From contig JABMCL010001987.1 in assembly GCA_018857735.1 (NCBI GenBank), positions 737,501 to 801,500 of the forward strand: a stretch of DNA of 64,000 nucleotides, in the 5' to 3' direction. This DNA comes from Alviniconcha marisindica (Eukaryota; Mollusca; Gastropoda; Provannidae). Below are positions 11,701 through 22,375 of this stretch, piece by piece; the stretch's first letter is position 1; every line of letters starts with the position of its first letter. The notes under the pieces are model-generated. The model was not told the origin of the DNA. It was given only the letters and a program-made list of their open reading frames with translations, and searched no databases. Position numbers and translations under genes: made by a program.

Positions 11701-12982
11701 CAAACTCTCCAGACACATTCGGCGTGTTCATCGACAGGAGAGGCGGTTCAAATGCATGCTGTGCAGCAAAGGTTTCTTCGAGTCGAGTAACTGGATGAAA
11801 CACATGCGCCAGCATGCCCTTCAGCCAGACAAACCAGTTCGAGGGCGAACAGTCAGACAGCACACCTGCAAATTTTGCACAAAATCCTTCTTCATGAAAG
11901 ACCTGCGGGCTCACGTTGCATCAGAACACCCGGGAGTAACCCTGGGTGAAGCCATCAGCCGGCAGTTGGCCAGGTGTGATTTATGCTCGAAAGATTTTTC
12001 TTGCCAGGAAAGCTTGCGTGTACACAGACTGCGGCATTCGGGGCTCAAACCGTTTCACTGTGATAAATGTGACATGTCTTTCCTGCTCAAGTCTGCGCTC
12101 CTCTTGCACCAGCGCAAACACACAGACTACCGCCCGCACTGTTGCCCAGAGTGCGGCAAGACATTCCGCTGGCGCGCCTCGGTGTCACAGCACATGATCA
12201 CCTACCACACGCCCAAGTCGGGAAGCCTGCAGGAAGACGTCAAGCGGTTCACCTGCCACGAATGTGGCAAGCGGTTCAAGCGGCAGATCTGCCTGAAAGT
12301 CCACCTGAAGCGCCACCGCGAAGTCATGCCCTGCATCTGCTCAGACTGCGGGAAGGGGTTTGTGGATCTGTGCCGGCTCAAGATCCACATGTCCATGCAC
12401 AATGGCCCCAAGCCATTCATGTGCGAAACCTGTGGAGCGGGCTTCTTCTATCAGTACCTCCTGGACGACCACATCAAACGCAGGCACACCCTGGTGCCGA
12501 GGCAGGAGTGGCTGTGTGAGGAGTGTGGGAAATCGCTGTGCCGGAAAGACTCCCTCCAGAAGCACATGGCGCTTCACGCAAAGTACCAGGATGGCAAAAT
12601 CCCCAAAGCAGGCCGCCGCAAAGGAGCCAAGTACCCCTCAAAGTACCCCAGACCTCCGAGGCTGGACCCCGCCCTGGGGGAGGGGCTGAGGAAGCAAAGA
12701 ATCCGCCCAAAAGGGTGGCGAAAGAGCGTGGCCCTGATGGGGCTGAAGAGCAGGTTGACTGCTTTACCCCTGGCTGACGCTGACAGCAAGCCAGCAGATT
12801 GTACTGACTCGGCAGCAGGGAACGAAACGCCACCCAACTCTGGGGCCCTTGACCAAAGCAGAGTTTCCCATGTCCACCTACATCCACCAACATATTCCAT
12901 GGCCACAGCCTGGGGAACAGTGAGGGAGAGATGGGTAGAGTTGTCCTCAGCTAAAGTCAGAGAACGACATGGTTGTCTTTAG
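8708..12982 (+). CDS. Large C2H2 zinc-finger protein with 18 fingers
   Basis: A single open exon encodes 1424 residues. The start chosen is the first of two ATGs (8708, 8711), just after an acceptor (CTGTTGCAG ending at 8691); the open frame upstream is intronic. Residues 1-740 are Ser/Gly/Pro-rich and probably disordered, with a basic patch near 655-670 and a Lys/Arg-rich stretch near 690-740. Residues 742-1290 hold 18 zinc fingers, from CPLCQKTFTRADSLTCHMRVH to CEECGKSLCRKDSLQKHMALH. Fingers 3-5 end in Cys instead of the last His (C2HC). Some links are of the TGEKPF type, expected for DNA-binding arrays. A nuclear DNA-binding regulator is likely; no KRAB, BTB or SCAN domain is visible. The last 16 or so codons lie inside a 32-bp minisatellite, so the extreme C-terminus is probably recent. 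The family member is not identified; 5' noncoding exons must lie upstream. Confidence 0.9.
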   Translation: MMSNRGARGGPGDPANTLAMADNPAAHYACLSPGQHSLSPGNHFDPAAGRSAASVSSLNRPPFLGGSESSRFAASPRLNHSGSPLVMDAARIEAERNAARARGEGPGLRGLVGPGYGVGQHHSSLYMPAYHIGKAADGYFGLTPHDAAERSCYVGSALESCHFDRSRCGASPQNSYNRACESRSHFSCAMENVVGGAPERNPFFPSQHGSAHHGPPSHLYAGITDSYGHRGDHTTVAADRSLMDPAAERVQNHFSSSVPSYIPLGAGSGYVYCDPSSVATLSSITPPFPVNALSSFASSLDHPTGYGQFTAPPPAHTHFHDASSHRGSFGEVERRQSPEGFSCKPYDATVSHSSQLSAVPGWNPASTASSHGKTEATPFEDRAQVLTGERRTDNKFAGSTTAPVRNGGEMSLQSNSSSQVPGLNFGGERAFPMTETSLTCTQNSSVLSSVGNETLSPPSTSNSSVVKANANANGVRSTAQQKRGYTESLETSASTMLSNTSVRPSLKGGMTLAPTTESSPTAPKNKFSSLPFVVTPGVYSDSGDGGEHAEEEQKPVTWRHLPRNETTHKSRDLSEDALEKKQPLEETESDLPDVETKVEITSLLESFETLRSPKAAKGGTTSTVLTMDSIKEEPQLYDSSTSEYEPPSPLQVPVAIRARKRAPERKMTLRKRSFTTSFAEDSDDSADAGKPPRIRLIIRKERGKERPESNGKTRQPDSKKAEKAGSAVKKDQPQGRRDNRTCPLCQKTFTRADSLTCHMRVHTGDRPFHCEQCDASYKVSSHLRDHVRSKHSNSRPFECGKCGKTFTYSTARRRHEKICGMSLSERVEFQCANCEKGFVTAKGFKKHQKKCGVVKSEEGVLKDEDLPFKCSVCEKSFGNFPGLDRHQRFFCGKTPQKGHYVCEECGKTFQKRNRYITHTRRHTGEKPFKCPQCEACFYDKNTLRRHIDRHEGNRKFKCSLCVAAFYMKRCLSLHVMRIHCGMKPYKCNECDSDFSSGYKLSRHIRRVHRQERRFKCMLCSKGFFESSNWMKHMRQHALQPDKPVRGRTVRQHTCKFCTKSFFMKDLRAHVASEHPGVTLGEAISRQLARCDLCSKDFSCQESLRVHRLRHSGLKPFHCDKCDMSFLLKSALLLHQRKHTDYRPHCCPECGKTFRWRASVSQHMITYHTPKSGSLQEDVKRFTCHECGKRFKRQICLKVHLKRHREVMPCICSDCGKGFVDLCRLKIHMSMHNGPKPFMCETCGAGFFYQYLLDDHIKRRHTLVPRQEWLCEECGKSLCRKDSLQKHMALHAKYQDGKIPKAGRRKGAKYPSKYPRPPRLDPALGEGLRKQRIRPKGWRKSVALMGLKSRLTALPLADADSKPADCTDSAAGNETPPNSGALDQSRVSHVHLHPPTYSMATAWGTVRERWVELSSAKVRERHGCL

Positions 12983-13341
12983 CTAAAATCACAGATGGGG
13001 AGAATTGCCCTTAACCAAAGTCAGAGATGGGTAGAATTGTCCTTAACCAAAGTCAGAGATGGGTAGAATTGTCCATAAGTAACATCAGCAATGGGTAGAA
13101 TTGTTCCTAATGAAAGTCAAAGATGGGTAGAATTGTCCCTAACCAAAGTCAGAGATGGTTAGAATTGGTCTTAACCAAAGCCAGAGATGGTTAGAATTGT
13201 CCTGAGCTCAAAGAGATGGGCAGAATTGTCCTTAACTAAAGTCTCAGATGGGCAGAATTGCCCTGAACTAATGTCAGAGATGGGTAGAATTGCCCTGAAC
13301 TAATGTCAGAGGTGGGTAGAATTGTCCTTAACTAAAGTCTG
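12927..13341 (+). repeat. 32-bp minisatellite overlapping the 3' end of the zinc-finger ORF
   Basis: About 13 units of 29-33 bp with consensus GATGGGTAGAATTGTCCTTA followed by ACCAAAGTCAGA. The zinc-finger stop codon (12980-12982) falls in the second unit. Confidence 0.9.
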
Positions 13342-14077
13342 TGCGTACCTGTGGTTCCACTAGCTCATATTTTAATTGTGCATCACCATGATGGGCAAAA
13401 ATCTAAGTTTCCCCTTAAGGCACAATTTTATCTCACACCCTTCAGATCTGTACAAAAGTATAGTTTTGTTCCACGTATAATAGCGGCAAGCAGGTACATG
13501 GCAGCAGATATGAAGAAACATCAAGGCAGGAAGCAAACAACATACAGCTTGATGGTGTCTTCTTGCTGACAACAATTTGAGAGAACTGTTTTAAAACAAA
13601 ACTTGTGGGGCAGCTCTGATTTCTTACAATGTGTCTTTTTGTCTTTGATGACTGTTGGTTCAGAAAATTAATTTTTATCCGCCATTTCATGCCAGGATGG
13701 TAAGGAAAGTCAAGCGGTGGCAGTGGTTATAATAATTACATACTTGTCTACCATGCCAGCCGAAACAGTGGGTGTTGCATCCGAGGCGATCAGTGTGATG
13801 AATTCAGTATCAAGAAAATATTTTCTCTAGGCAAATCCAGCGACATAAGCGTGATGTTGGACACTGTGTGTACTGACCATTGTACTAAAAAAGATGGCAT
13901 TTAAAATTGAGTGTTTACATTTAGTTGCTTAAGAGGACTACAGCCTACTTTTATCTGTCTCAGATTATATTTCTCCATACTTCAATGTGCTCAAGGGAAT
14001 GATGGTATGAATCTTAAGCTGACTTAGGTACTGTATGTCAGTTCATAGCTGCCATATAATTTGAACCCCAAAACTTG

Positions 14078-14140
<63 letters not shown>

Positions 14141-14935
14141 GATTTTACCCCTTGTGTAAGGTGGATGATTATAATTTATATGCATAATGCCATTATTCAT
14201 TAACACATAACACTTAATATAGTTACACTAAGTTACTGTAAAGAGTGAGTTGTGGAGTTGCATGCTGAAACTGCATAAAACCAAATTTAAAATTAATCGG
14301 TAATGTAATAATACATGTGTACTAACAGCTCAAGTGGCCCGTTCATACATAGATGTGTATATATATAAATATATTTATATATTATAAGGAGTCATTGTGC
14401 TTGTATCTTTTTTCTGATAGTTCTGCATTTATGTATCATGTGAGCGTTCAGGGCGTTGATGAGCGCATGATAAATGTACATTATTATTATTATCATGACT
14501 TTTTTCTTCTTTTTTTGTGGTCATTGCTATGACAGTTTGTTTTTTTTGTTGTTTTTTATACATAAATTTTAATTTTTCAGTTTGGTTTTACTTGGTAGAG
14601 TGTATTTGGGACATGACATTGTTGTAATTTTTTGGACATCATTTTTAATTTGTCGGTTTGGTTTTACTTGGTAGAGTGTGTTTGGGACAGATCTTAATCA
14701 GAATGCCTAATTGTCAAAATTAAACAATGTCACCACAAAGTGAAAAAGAATTGGCATCGATGGTGCAGTGACAACAGTGTCCACTCTGTGTCACCTGCTC
14801 TTCGTAAAATTCTTTGAATTTACCAGGGACACGATGATGATGATGATGATGATTGCTTTTATATAGCGATATTCTCCACTCTCGAGCAGACTCACTGCAC
14901 TCGCATGTGATTCTGCATGAGTGACTAGCTTTCTA
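13342..14935. other. No gene seen; probable 3' UTR or intergenic DNA with an AT microsatellite
   Basis: A (TA)n run of about 55 bases lies near 14080-14135, and a short two-copy repeat (TTTGGTTTTACTTGGTAGAGTG) at 14582 and 14658. AATAAA-type signals are scattered, so the end of the zinc-finger transcript cannot be fixed. Confidence 0.5.
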
Positions 14936-15312
14936 AAGCACGCTTTTGAATATCCATGGAAGTGGTGTACTTACAGCGCTGGCATGGCTGGTGCCACATG
15001 AAACTGCTGCCATCTCGGCACAAGTTCTGTGTACATCATACAACCTTGCACCATGTCACTTCATGCAAAGCCACATATGTAAGGTGTATGCATGTTTAGC
15101 TGTAACCTGCCACCTGCACTTTTGTCAGAATGACCAGGATCTTTTACGTGCTACTGTGGTAACACAGGGGTGGAATGGATACTAAAATAAGCATCAGCAC
15201 AGAAAGTTGGCCCTGGAGAAGAAAATTATCCTGCCGCTCCGGCAGGGATTCGAACCCACAACCTTTCAATCACAAGTCTGGCGCTCTAACTACTGAGCTA
15301 TCCCTGCTCCCC
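14936..15312 (-). mobile_element. tRNA-derived SINE, minus orientation
   Basis: Read on the minus strand, 15309-15240 gives a tRNA-like head: GCAGGGATAGCTCAGTAGTT, a D-arm/A-box-like region, then GGTTCGAATCCCTGC, a perfect B box whose 3' end pairs with the 5' GCAGGGA. The anticodon stem does not pair, so this is not a functional tRNA. The body (GCACTTTTGTCAGAATGACC, TGTGGTAACACAGGGGTG and others on the + strand) recurs at 51590-51975. Confidence 0.75.
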
Positions 15313-16654
15313 GTGGTGTATGTAATAAGTAAATATAGAAATAATAAAATGAATATGTCATAATTTGTGAGAAGAAACAGTGGTCTTCAAATATGCCCAG
15401 TAACTGTAGTTTATGTAAAGTTTTCATAGCTTTTTGAAGAAGGTATGTTTCATGAATTGTACATTGATTAAACAGTAAGTTTATAAAATAAGAGATTTAG
15501 TTTTCACTGTTTGACAGGAAGAAGACTCCCTAATACCAGATATAAGGATCTGACTGTGATGGGATTTGTGTTCTGTTCCTTTGTTTCATATTATCAGCTT
15601 ACTCTGTCAACTTGTGCCATTTGGAGTGCATGTACACTTTTTAGTACATGTGTACAGTATCACACATTTGATTATGCCTGGTGTAGCAAGTTTCCTGCAT
15701 TTTTTTCAGGAATGGAAGTGGAAGTACAGAGGCCAGCTGCTGTGATTACCTGTCTTTTACACAAGGTTTACATGTATATACATGGAAGATGGTTAATGCA
15801 TAGTATCAGTCACTTTAGTAATTTTTATGTTGTAAATTTGTGATTTCTACATTTTATGTGTTGATGTAACTGTTTTGTAATTTTGTTTTTGTGCATTGTA
15901 CACAATGCTAAAATTACCTGTGTTGTGTATTACATATATGTCCATTTTGTGGCTTTTAGCTTTGTACCACTGGAATAATAATTATTGTAGTCTCTAATGT
16001 CCTTTGGCAGGAGATTAAGTGAAATAATATCATCACCCTCTTTAGTTTAGTCATTTTTTCTTTTCTTTTGTCTTTTAAACAAAAACAAAAACCAACAAAA
16101 AAACAGTAATAGCCAAACTTTCTACAAATTCTTACGGCCACATTAAATTAGCCTGAAAATGTTTAAATGTGCAAACATTTCCATTTGCAGGTTTGGTATG
16201 GCAGTTCTATTAACATCTGTGAGACAAATGCATTTTTTTGGCCTTGGATTTGAACTCCTCAGGGCACAGACATGATATTGGTTCACACTGATATTGGTTT
16301 CTAATGACGAGCAGAAGAAAATGTCCCACGATGTCGTTGACAGTTCTGCCACACATGCTGACCTTCTTCGTGATGTCACAGACACAGACTGCTAGCCAAA
16401 AATGGTGGCAATTGTGGTTGTGTTTTCATGACTTTCAAGTGTTGATTTTTTTACTAAGGCATAACTTGATTGAAAAACTGCTGAGTATATATATTTTTTA
16501 TTCCATTGCTATCAATAGTCCATGGTGCTGATTTGCCTGGGGTCCCCTTTAAATGTTATTTCGCTGGACTCTTTTAGCTGTGGCAGAATTTATGCTATTA
16601 AGCCTCATTTGTTTATTTTTTTTAAAGAAAAAAAAAGGCTGCGGCACCAGCTTG
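15313..16654. other. No gene seen
   Basis: AT-rich sequence. The ORF at 15511-15843 (+, 110 codons) has no motif I recognise and no codon bias like the real exons. Confidence 0.5.
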
Positions 16655-17045
16655 TGAGCCAATTTGGCCTAGCGGTAAGGTGTTAGGCTGGTAAGCAGAA
16701 GGGCCTTGGCTTGATTCTGCTTCGGCTCTCCTCTCTTTAAAAAGGTTGTGGTTTGTGGACACTGTCTTGTGACTTTGTCCCTCACAGTTAATGAAACATT
16801 AAAATGGCTCCCATCACGGCCCATCTAAATGCAGGTGTCATTCTGGTGGTGGTGACAGTGTCGCGATAGGTGTATAATCTCCCTTAGATAAGAGTGGAGA
16901 ACATTAAAAAGAGGCTCCACTGTAAAGAGGTTATCTAGACCGATAACAGGCTGTGGGCCCACATGCAGGTGTCATTCTGGTGGTGGTGACAGTGTCGCGA
17001 TAGGTGTATAATCTCCCTTAGATAAGAGTGGAGAACATTGAACAG
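16655..17045 (+). mobile_element. tRNA-derived SINE, family 2
   Basis: The head GGCCTAGCGGTAAGGTGTTA carries an A-box-like sequence, and GGCCTTGGCTTGATTC a B-box-like one. The tail has GTGGACACTGTCTTGTGACT, TTTGTCCCTCACA and TGTCATTCTGGTGGTG. The copy at 36790-37030 shares both head and tail. The tail block GCAGGTGTCATTCTGGTGG to GAGAACATT is repeated in tandem at 16832-16906 and 16962-17039. Confidence 0.8.
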
Positions 17046-17759
17046 AGGTTACCTAGACTGGTAACAGGCTGTGGGCCCACATGGCGCTGTATAGCATTAC
17101 CCACGCCTGGAGCCCCGGTCCACACATGACTCAGCACTTTTATACCTGGAAGTGTGGATAGTCGCACACCAACTGGATTATGATGGACATGCTCAGATAC
17201 AATTAAAAACTGCCGCACAATGAAGTTTGAAAGTTTATGTTACATTAACGTGTTGAGCTGCATCCGTTGGTACTAGTTGCTGTGTCCTTATTTTCAGTCT
17301 TGGGGAATTTAGGAAGAGTCCTTTTTTTATGGTATGAATGCAAGCTTTTGGTGGAACATCTTGGTGCTGATTATCCCAAACCCCAGCATCAGAATTCTGC
17401 ATTCAAAGTTTGCACTTGAATGCAATCCACAGAGGAAAAGTGAGATATACAACAGAGCAAATATACAAGAGTTAAGGAAAAAGGTTCACGATTTGTTGAT
17501 TTTAGGAATGGAGACATCAATTTCTTTATGTGAAAGTTGAATTTGTGATGTGAAATTTAAAAATAACTAGATTGTAAACCCCCCCCCCCCCTTTTTTAAT
17601 GTTTATTTTTTAATATATTTTTTAGTGTTTTGTGAAGTAAGTTCTTTTTCTTTCATTTGCTCATTGTTTTATGGTTTGTCTCCGTTTTATTCATGACAAA
17701 TGCAGTCTTAGAAATAAAATGTATTGAGCTTCATCACAGGTGGAGTGGAAGTTCCTCTG

Positions 17760-17799
<40 letters not shown>

Positions 17800-18816
17800 G
17801 TATAGCATAGCATGTGTGTGCGCTGTGTTTGTGGTGTGTGTGTGTGTATTTCTGTATATTACGTCACAAACGGTTTGAACAATCATGTGACTGACTCTTT
17901 GTCAGCAAACGAACAATACATTAAACACAACATACTGTTTGGATACCTCACACATCTATATTACATACACTGAAACCCCTTTAAGGCATAAGAGAAGTCA
18001 CTGGAGAAGTCACTGGCACAATCAGCATTATTTTCTCCTAACTAAAGAGTTTCACACAAAGAGCAAACAAAAAATTAACCAAACTACTGTCTTTATGCAC
18101 CATTCAACTTTCACTTGGTTCTGAGGATGCCTTTGGGAGGTTTCAGTGTACTGTTTAGAAATACCGACACAGTTCACAAAGGGAAGTCTTGAAACAGTTT
18201 CATGATTTTTCTGATTTTATCAGCATCTGTTCATGTTTAGTCATGTTAAACACACCATCACATCAAGAACAACACACAGTTTGGAAGATCATTCAAAATG
18301 ACGAACTGTGCTTGATTCAGCAAAAAGGCTAAGTGGTTAGGTTGTGACCATTGAGAACAAAAGTTTTACAACATCAATCCATTTTGAAATTGTACAACGT
18401 GAAAATCAGTCTGGTCGCATACAAACAAAATGCACAGAGACCCAGCGTAACAACATGAGCAAAGACTTACTGAAAAACGACTTGGTGGAGAATGTGTGTA
18501 TAACCTACTTTCCTAGCATTGTGGCAGCTGTAACTGGTACATGCACAATCAATCTTAATATCCATATATTATCAGTCAATGTAAATAGTAATTGGAATTT
18601 GTACATAAAACTACCAGATGCATTTGGAGGCATAAAAACAGCAGCAGACTATTTCTGTCTCTAATTTTTCAGCTAGAACTTGAATTTTAAGAACAAAATT
18701 TAGGGGTTGGAAGGGGGGGGGGGGGGGGAAGGGGCAGTGTGACTTTAGAAATACCGCCAATTACAAATCTTAAACAGAACGATGCCCAGAGCGCTCATGC
18801 AGAATCAACACACAAT
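17046..18816. other. Intergenic, no gene seen
   Basis: Holds a poly-C run (about 17579-17591), a (TG)n tract (17762-17798) and a poly-G run (about 18713-18728). The small ORFs have no supporting motif. Confidence 0.5.
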
Positions 18817-19047
18817 GGACATAATTAGTGCTCGAAAGATGTTACTCAAGTACAACAATAAAGACCTGAGTCGCCTACGGTAACCCTCACCTGGCATGCG
18901 TGTAAATACAAGGTACATAAACTCCACCAGAGGTACATCCCTGTATTTTTCACGGAAGCAAGATGAGAGTTACCACAGACAACTCAAGTCTTTGTCATTG
19001 TACTTTGTGACATCTTTCAAGCACTAATTAACTCCCTTGTGTGTTGA
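18817..19047. mobile_element. MITE copy (family ATCAACAAACAAGGGAGTTA)
   Basis: Shares internal blocks (GACCTGAGTCGCCTACGGTA, CACCTGGCATG, CCACCAGAGGTACA) and the right inverted repeat (CTAATTAACTCCCTTG) with the intact copy at 50597-50809. The left end is eroded. Confidence 0.65.
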
Positions 19048-21286
19048 TACTGCCCATTACAACTAAGACAATTTTGACCATGTTTTATGAAAGGCATTAT
19101 TCTGATGCAACATTAGATTTCTTTGAAGTCTACTAATGAATGAAAGTAATTTTTTTGTAATTAAATTTTCAAACACTGCTGGTTTTTATGTTTTAGTTTT
19201 GTTGTTACTGTTTTTTGTTTGTTTTTGTTAGTAGCAGCTGATAACTTCCATCAAATAAATGAGTATGATGTTATTTGTCCACACATAATATACATGTTCT
19301 TACTCTCTGTTGCAAAAGCAACAACAACAACAAAAATACTTGCCCCCTGCCACCTGCATTATTTTTCTTGGTGGAGTTTGTACATACAGTGATACTGGCC
19401 AGAGGAATTCCGAGTTCTGGCAAAAATAAAAACAACAGCGACTGTTTTTTGTCTTTGTTCATTCGTTGTTGTTGTTTTTTATAGCCTGGAGCCAAGTCTG
19501 ATATGATGGTAATGACTGAGACAGAAAAACTTGCCCTCAGACTGTTGAAGTGGACCCATCAGAAAAGTAAAACATGGGAAATGAAGCCCACAGCAGAAAG
19601 AAAGCATGCTGATAATGATATGGCTGGTAAATCCATCAGCCAAGCCTGGATGTGACAAAGTGAAGGACTGTTTTTCACTTCCTCTGAGATGTCTGAGCCT
19701 GTCTCACCTTTGTGTGCACAGCATGCATTAAAGTTGGACCCATTAGAAAAGTAAAACACAGGAAACGAAGCCAACAGCAGAGAGAAAGCATGTTGATAAT
19801 GATATGGCTGGTCCTAGCAGCTCAACTTTGAATACGTACGAGTATGGCTGATAGCTATGCAGACAGTATTCCTCTACGTGACAACTTGTGCTCGGCAAAA
19901 CCAAACACCAATGACCAAGCATGATCTTCCACGACTCCCAGCGAGCACTGTTTGTTCACAAGCCGGACTGATTCCATACAAATTACGGCGTTACTTATCA
20001 CAGACGAATCCAAGATCAGTCCACAGTTACCCACACATACACACCTTCATAAACATGATATGATCGGAGGAAAGAAGCAGTCTGCACAGGGCAATGGCAT
20101 CGGTCGCGATACTGCCCCAAAACAACAACACGCAAAAGGACCATACACATACACGTAGTTCAGGTTCATGCTGTATACATGGAAGATATTAAGCATTATT
20201 CATCACTCGTTACAAGCACAATGTCCACAATCAAACTGCATTCAGCACACACATCTATGCACACATGCACACACACACTACTACCACTACCACCATGCTA
20301 CATACAGAGTAAAAAGATGGGAGTTTGAGTCTGGTTGGCCAAAGCACCGGGCCGTAAATCCAACGGCCAAGCCAGACTCCGGGAGGTGACAGGGTGAAGG
20401 ACTGTTTTTCATTTCTTCTGAGTTGTCAGAGCCTGCCTCACCTTTGTGTGCACAGCACGCGTTAAAGTAGTCATACACTGAAAAAAGATCCCATGTCCAC
20501 GTTTTGATAAGAGAAGGCCTAACAGCCGTTGGCATGGAAACATGCAGATAACGCACAATAGTCACAGAATAATCAAAACAATGATTGTGGCTACTCATCA
20601 CTGAAGAAGAGCATCCTAAACTGACACGACAAAAAAAAAGGTTTGTTATATAACACACCCATACAGCCAGGGTAGTGAATAAGTAACTTGGCTTTTTACG
20701 CCCAGTCAACCAGTATGGTTATAAATAGTTTATCAACACTGCAAAACGACAATAATGAAATGAAATAACACATTTATAAAGCGCAAAAATCTTGTCTGGG
20801 GAGGCTATCGTAAGCACATAAATGGGCAAATAACTTGTTACAACTGTACAGCCAAGGTAGATAACCTGTTAAAATTGTGCTACCCTGAAACATATTTCTA
20901 AAACGACAACAACAACAAAAAAGAGACAAGCATTTACGCAAAACATAACTGACAGCAAGACTGAGACACACACGACACGCACCGGCACTGACTTAAAAAC
21001 ATATTTGACCCATAGTTTTCCACTGATGTTGATCTTAAAAACCAATTGCACTTAGTTCCCTCGCTTTCAAAAATGATAAGAGTGTTAAAAGTTAATATTA
21101 CAAAGCAAATAAATAAAATCTGAAACATAACATGAATAAACAAATTGTTTAAAAGGTACCACTCTTTCATCAGCCATTGACTGACCATGTAAGACAACGC
21201 TGAACAGGCTGAGAAAATAGCTATGTGCATCCACTACAATTTATTATTTTAACAAAAGCTCACCCCAATAGGCACACTTTTGCAGC
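19048..21286. other. Intergenic with duplicated and dispersed repeats
   Basis: Bases 19548-19625 recur at 19733-19807 (AAAGTAAAACATGGGAAATG versus AAAGTAAAACACAGGAAACG), a 185-bp duplication. The block GTGAAGGACTGTTTTTCACT to GTGTGCACAGCA at 19661-19725 recurs at 20393-20460. The core TTTACGCCCAGTCAACCAG occurs at 20694-20712. No gene is supported. Confidence 0.6.
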
Positions 21287-22060
21287 AAGTCCAAATTTTC
21301 CACCATTCCTTCAGAAGCAACAGGTATCACTTATTTCAGTATCAACCTTTACATTAAACACACAAGTCTAAATTTTCGGCCCTTCCCTTCAGAAGTAACA
21401 GGTGTCACTTATTTCAGGATCAACCTTTACATTAAACACACAAGTCTAAATTTCCGGCCCTTCCCTTCTGAAGTAACAGGTGTCACTTATTTCAGGATCA
21501 ACCTTTACATTAAACACACAAGTCTAAATTTTCAGCCCTTCCCTTCAGAAGTAACAGGTGTCACTTATTTCAGGATCAACCTTTACATTAAACACACAAG
21601 TCTAAATTTTCGGCCCTTCCCTTCAGAAGTAACAGGTGTCACTTATTTCAGTATCAACCTTTACATTAAACACACAAGTCTAAATTTTCAGCCCTTCCCT
21701 TCTGAAGTAACAGGTGTCACTTATTTCAGTATCAACCTTTACATTAAACACATAAGTCTAAATTTTCAGCCCTTCCCTTCTGAAGTAACAGGTGTCACTT
21801 ATTTCAGGATCAACCTTTACATTAAACACCAAGTCTAAATTTTCAGCCCTTCCCTTCTGAAGTAACAGGTGTCACTTATTTCAGGATCAACCTTTACATT
21901 AAACACCAAGTCTAAATTTTCAGCCCTTCCCTTCTGAAGTAACAGGTGTCACTTATTTCAGGATCAACCTTAACATTAAACACCAAGTCTAAATTTTCGG
22001 CCCTTCCCTTCAGAAGTAACAGGTGTCACTTATTTCAGTATCAACCTTTACATTAAACAG
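21287..22060 (+). repeat. Tandem array of a 77-78-bp unit, about 10 copies
   Basis: Unit: AAGTCTAAATTTTCGGCCCT, TCCCTTCAGAAGTAACAGGT, GTCACTTATTTCAGGATCAA, CCTTTACATTAAACACAC. Copies differ at few positions, mostly C/G/A transitions and one- or two-base length changes, so the array is young. Confidence 0.95.
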
Positions 22061-22084
22061 TGCACCATGACCCAGAGTGCAGAA

Positions 22085-22372
22085 GACCGCAGCTGTGCTG
22101 CAAGTATAAAATACAACAACAACAGAAGAAAAGAAAAAAACAGCAACAACAAAACAAAAACAGAAAAGCCTAACTCATAATGAAAAATGTTTGAAAGTTT
22201 TCTGGAAAAAAAGTCAGGAGAATGGACTATTAGCAGAAAAATTACAAGCCAGAAAAAGCAAGAGGACCAGGCAGAAAAATGAAATGAGATAGGAAAGGGG
22301 AATCCAATGACAGCCCGAGATTCCAGGCAGGGGGAGAAATCAGACATCCCCACCTTCCCTTTCAGGGTATCT
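22085..22372 (+). repeat. Dispersed repeat family A, partial copy
   Basis: The block GAATGGACTATTAGCAGAAA, GAGGACCAGGCAGAAAAA, GGAAAGGGGAATCCAATGAC, CAGACATCCCC also occurs in order at 24000-24150, 27110-27260 and 27595-27740. Confidence 0.8.
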
Positions 22373-22375
22373 GCT

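Noticed and set aside
9144..12906. Many 70-150-codon ORFs on both strands
   Set aside because: Shadows of the zinc-finger exon in other frames.
15230..15310. Possible tRNA gene on the minus strand
   Set aside because: The anticodon stem does not pair and the body matches a dispersed SINE at 51.6 kb.
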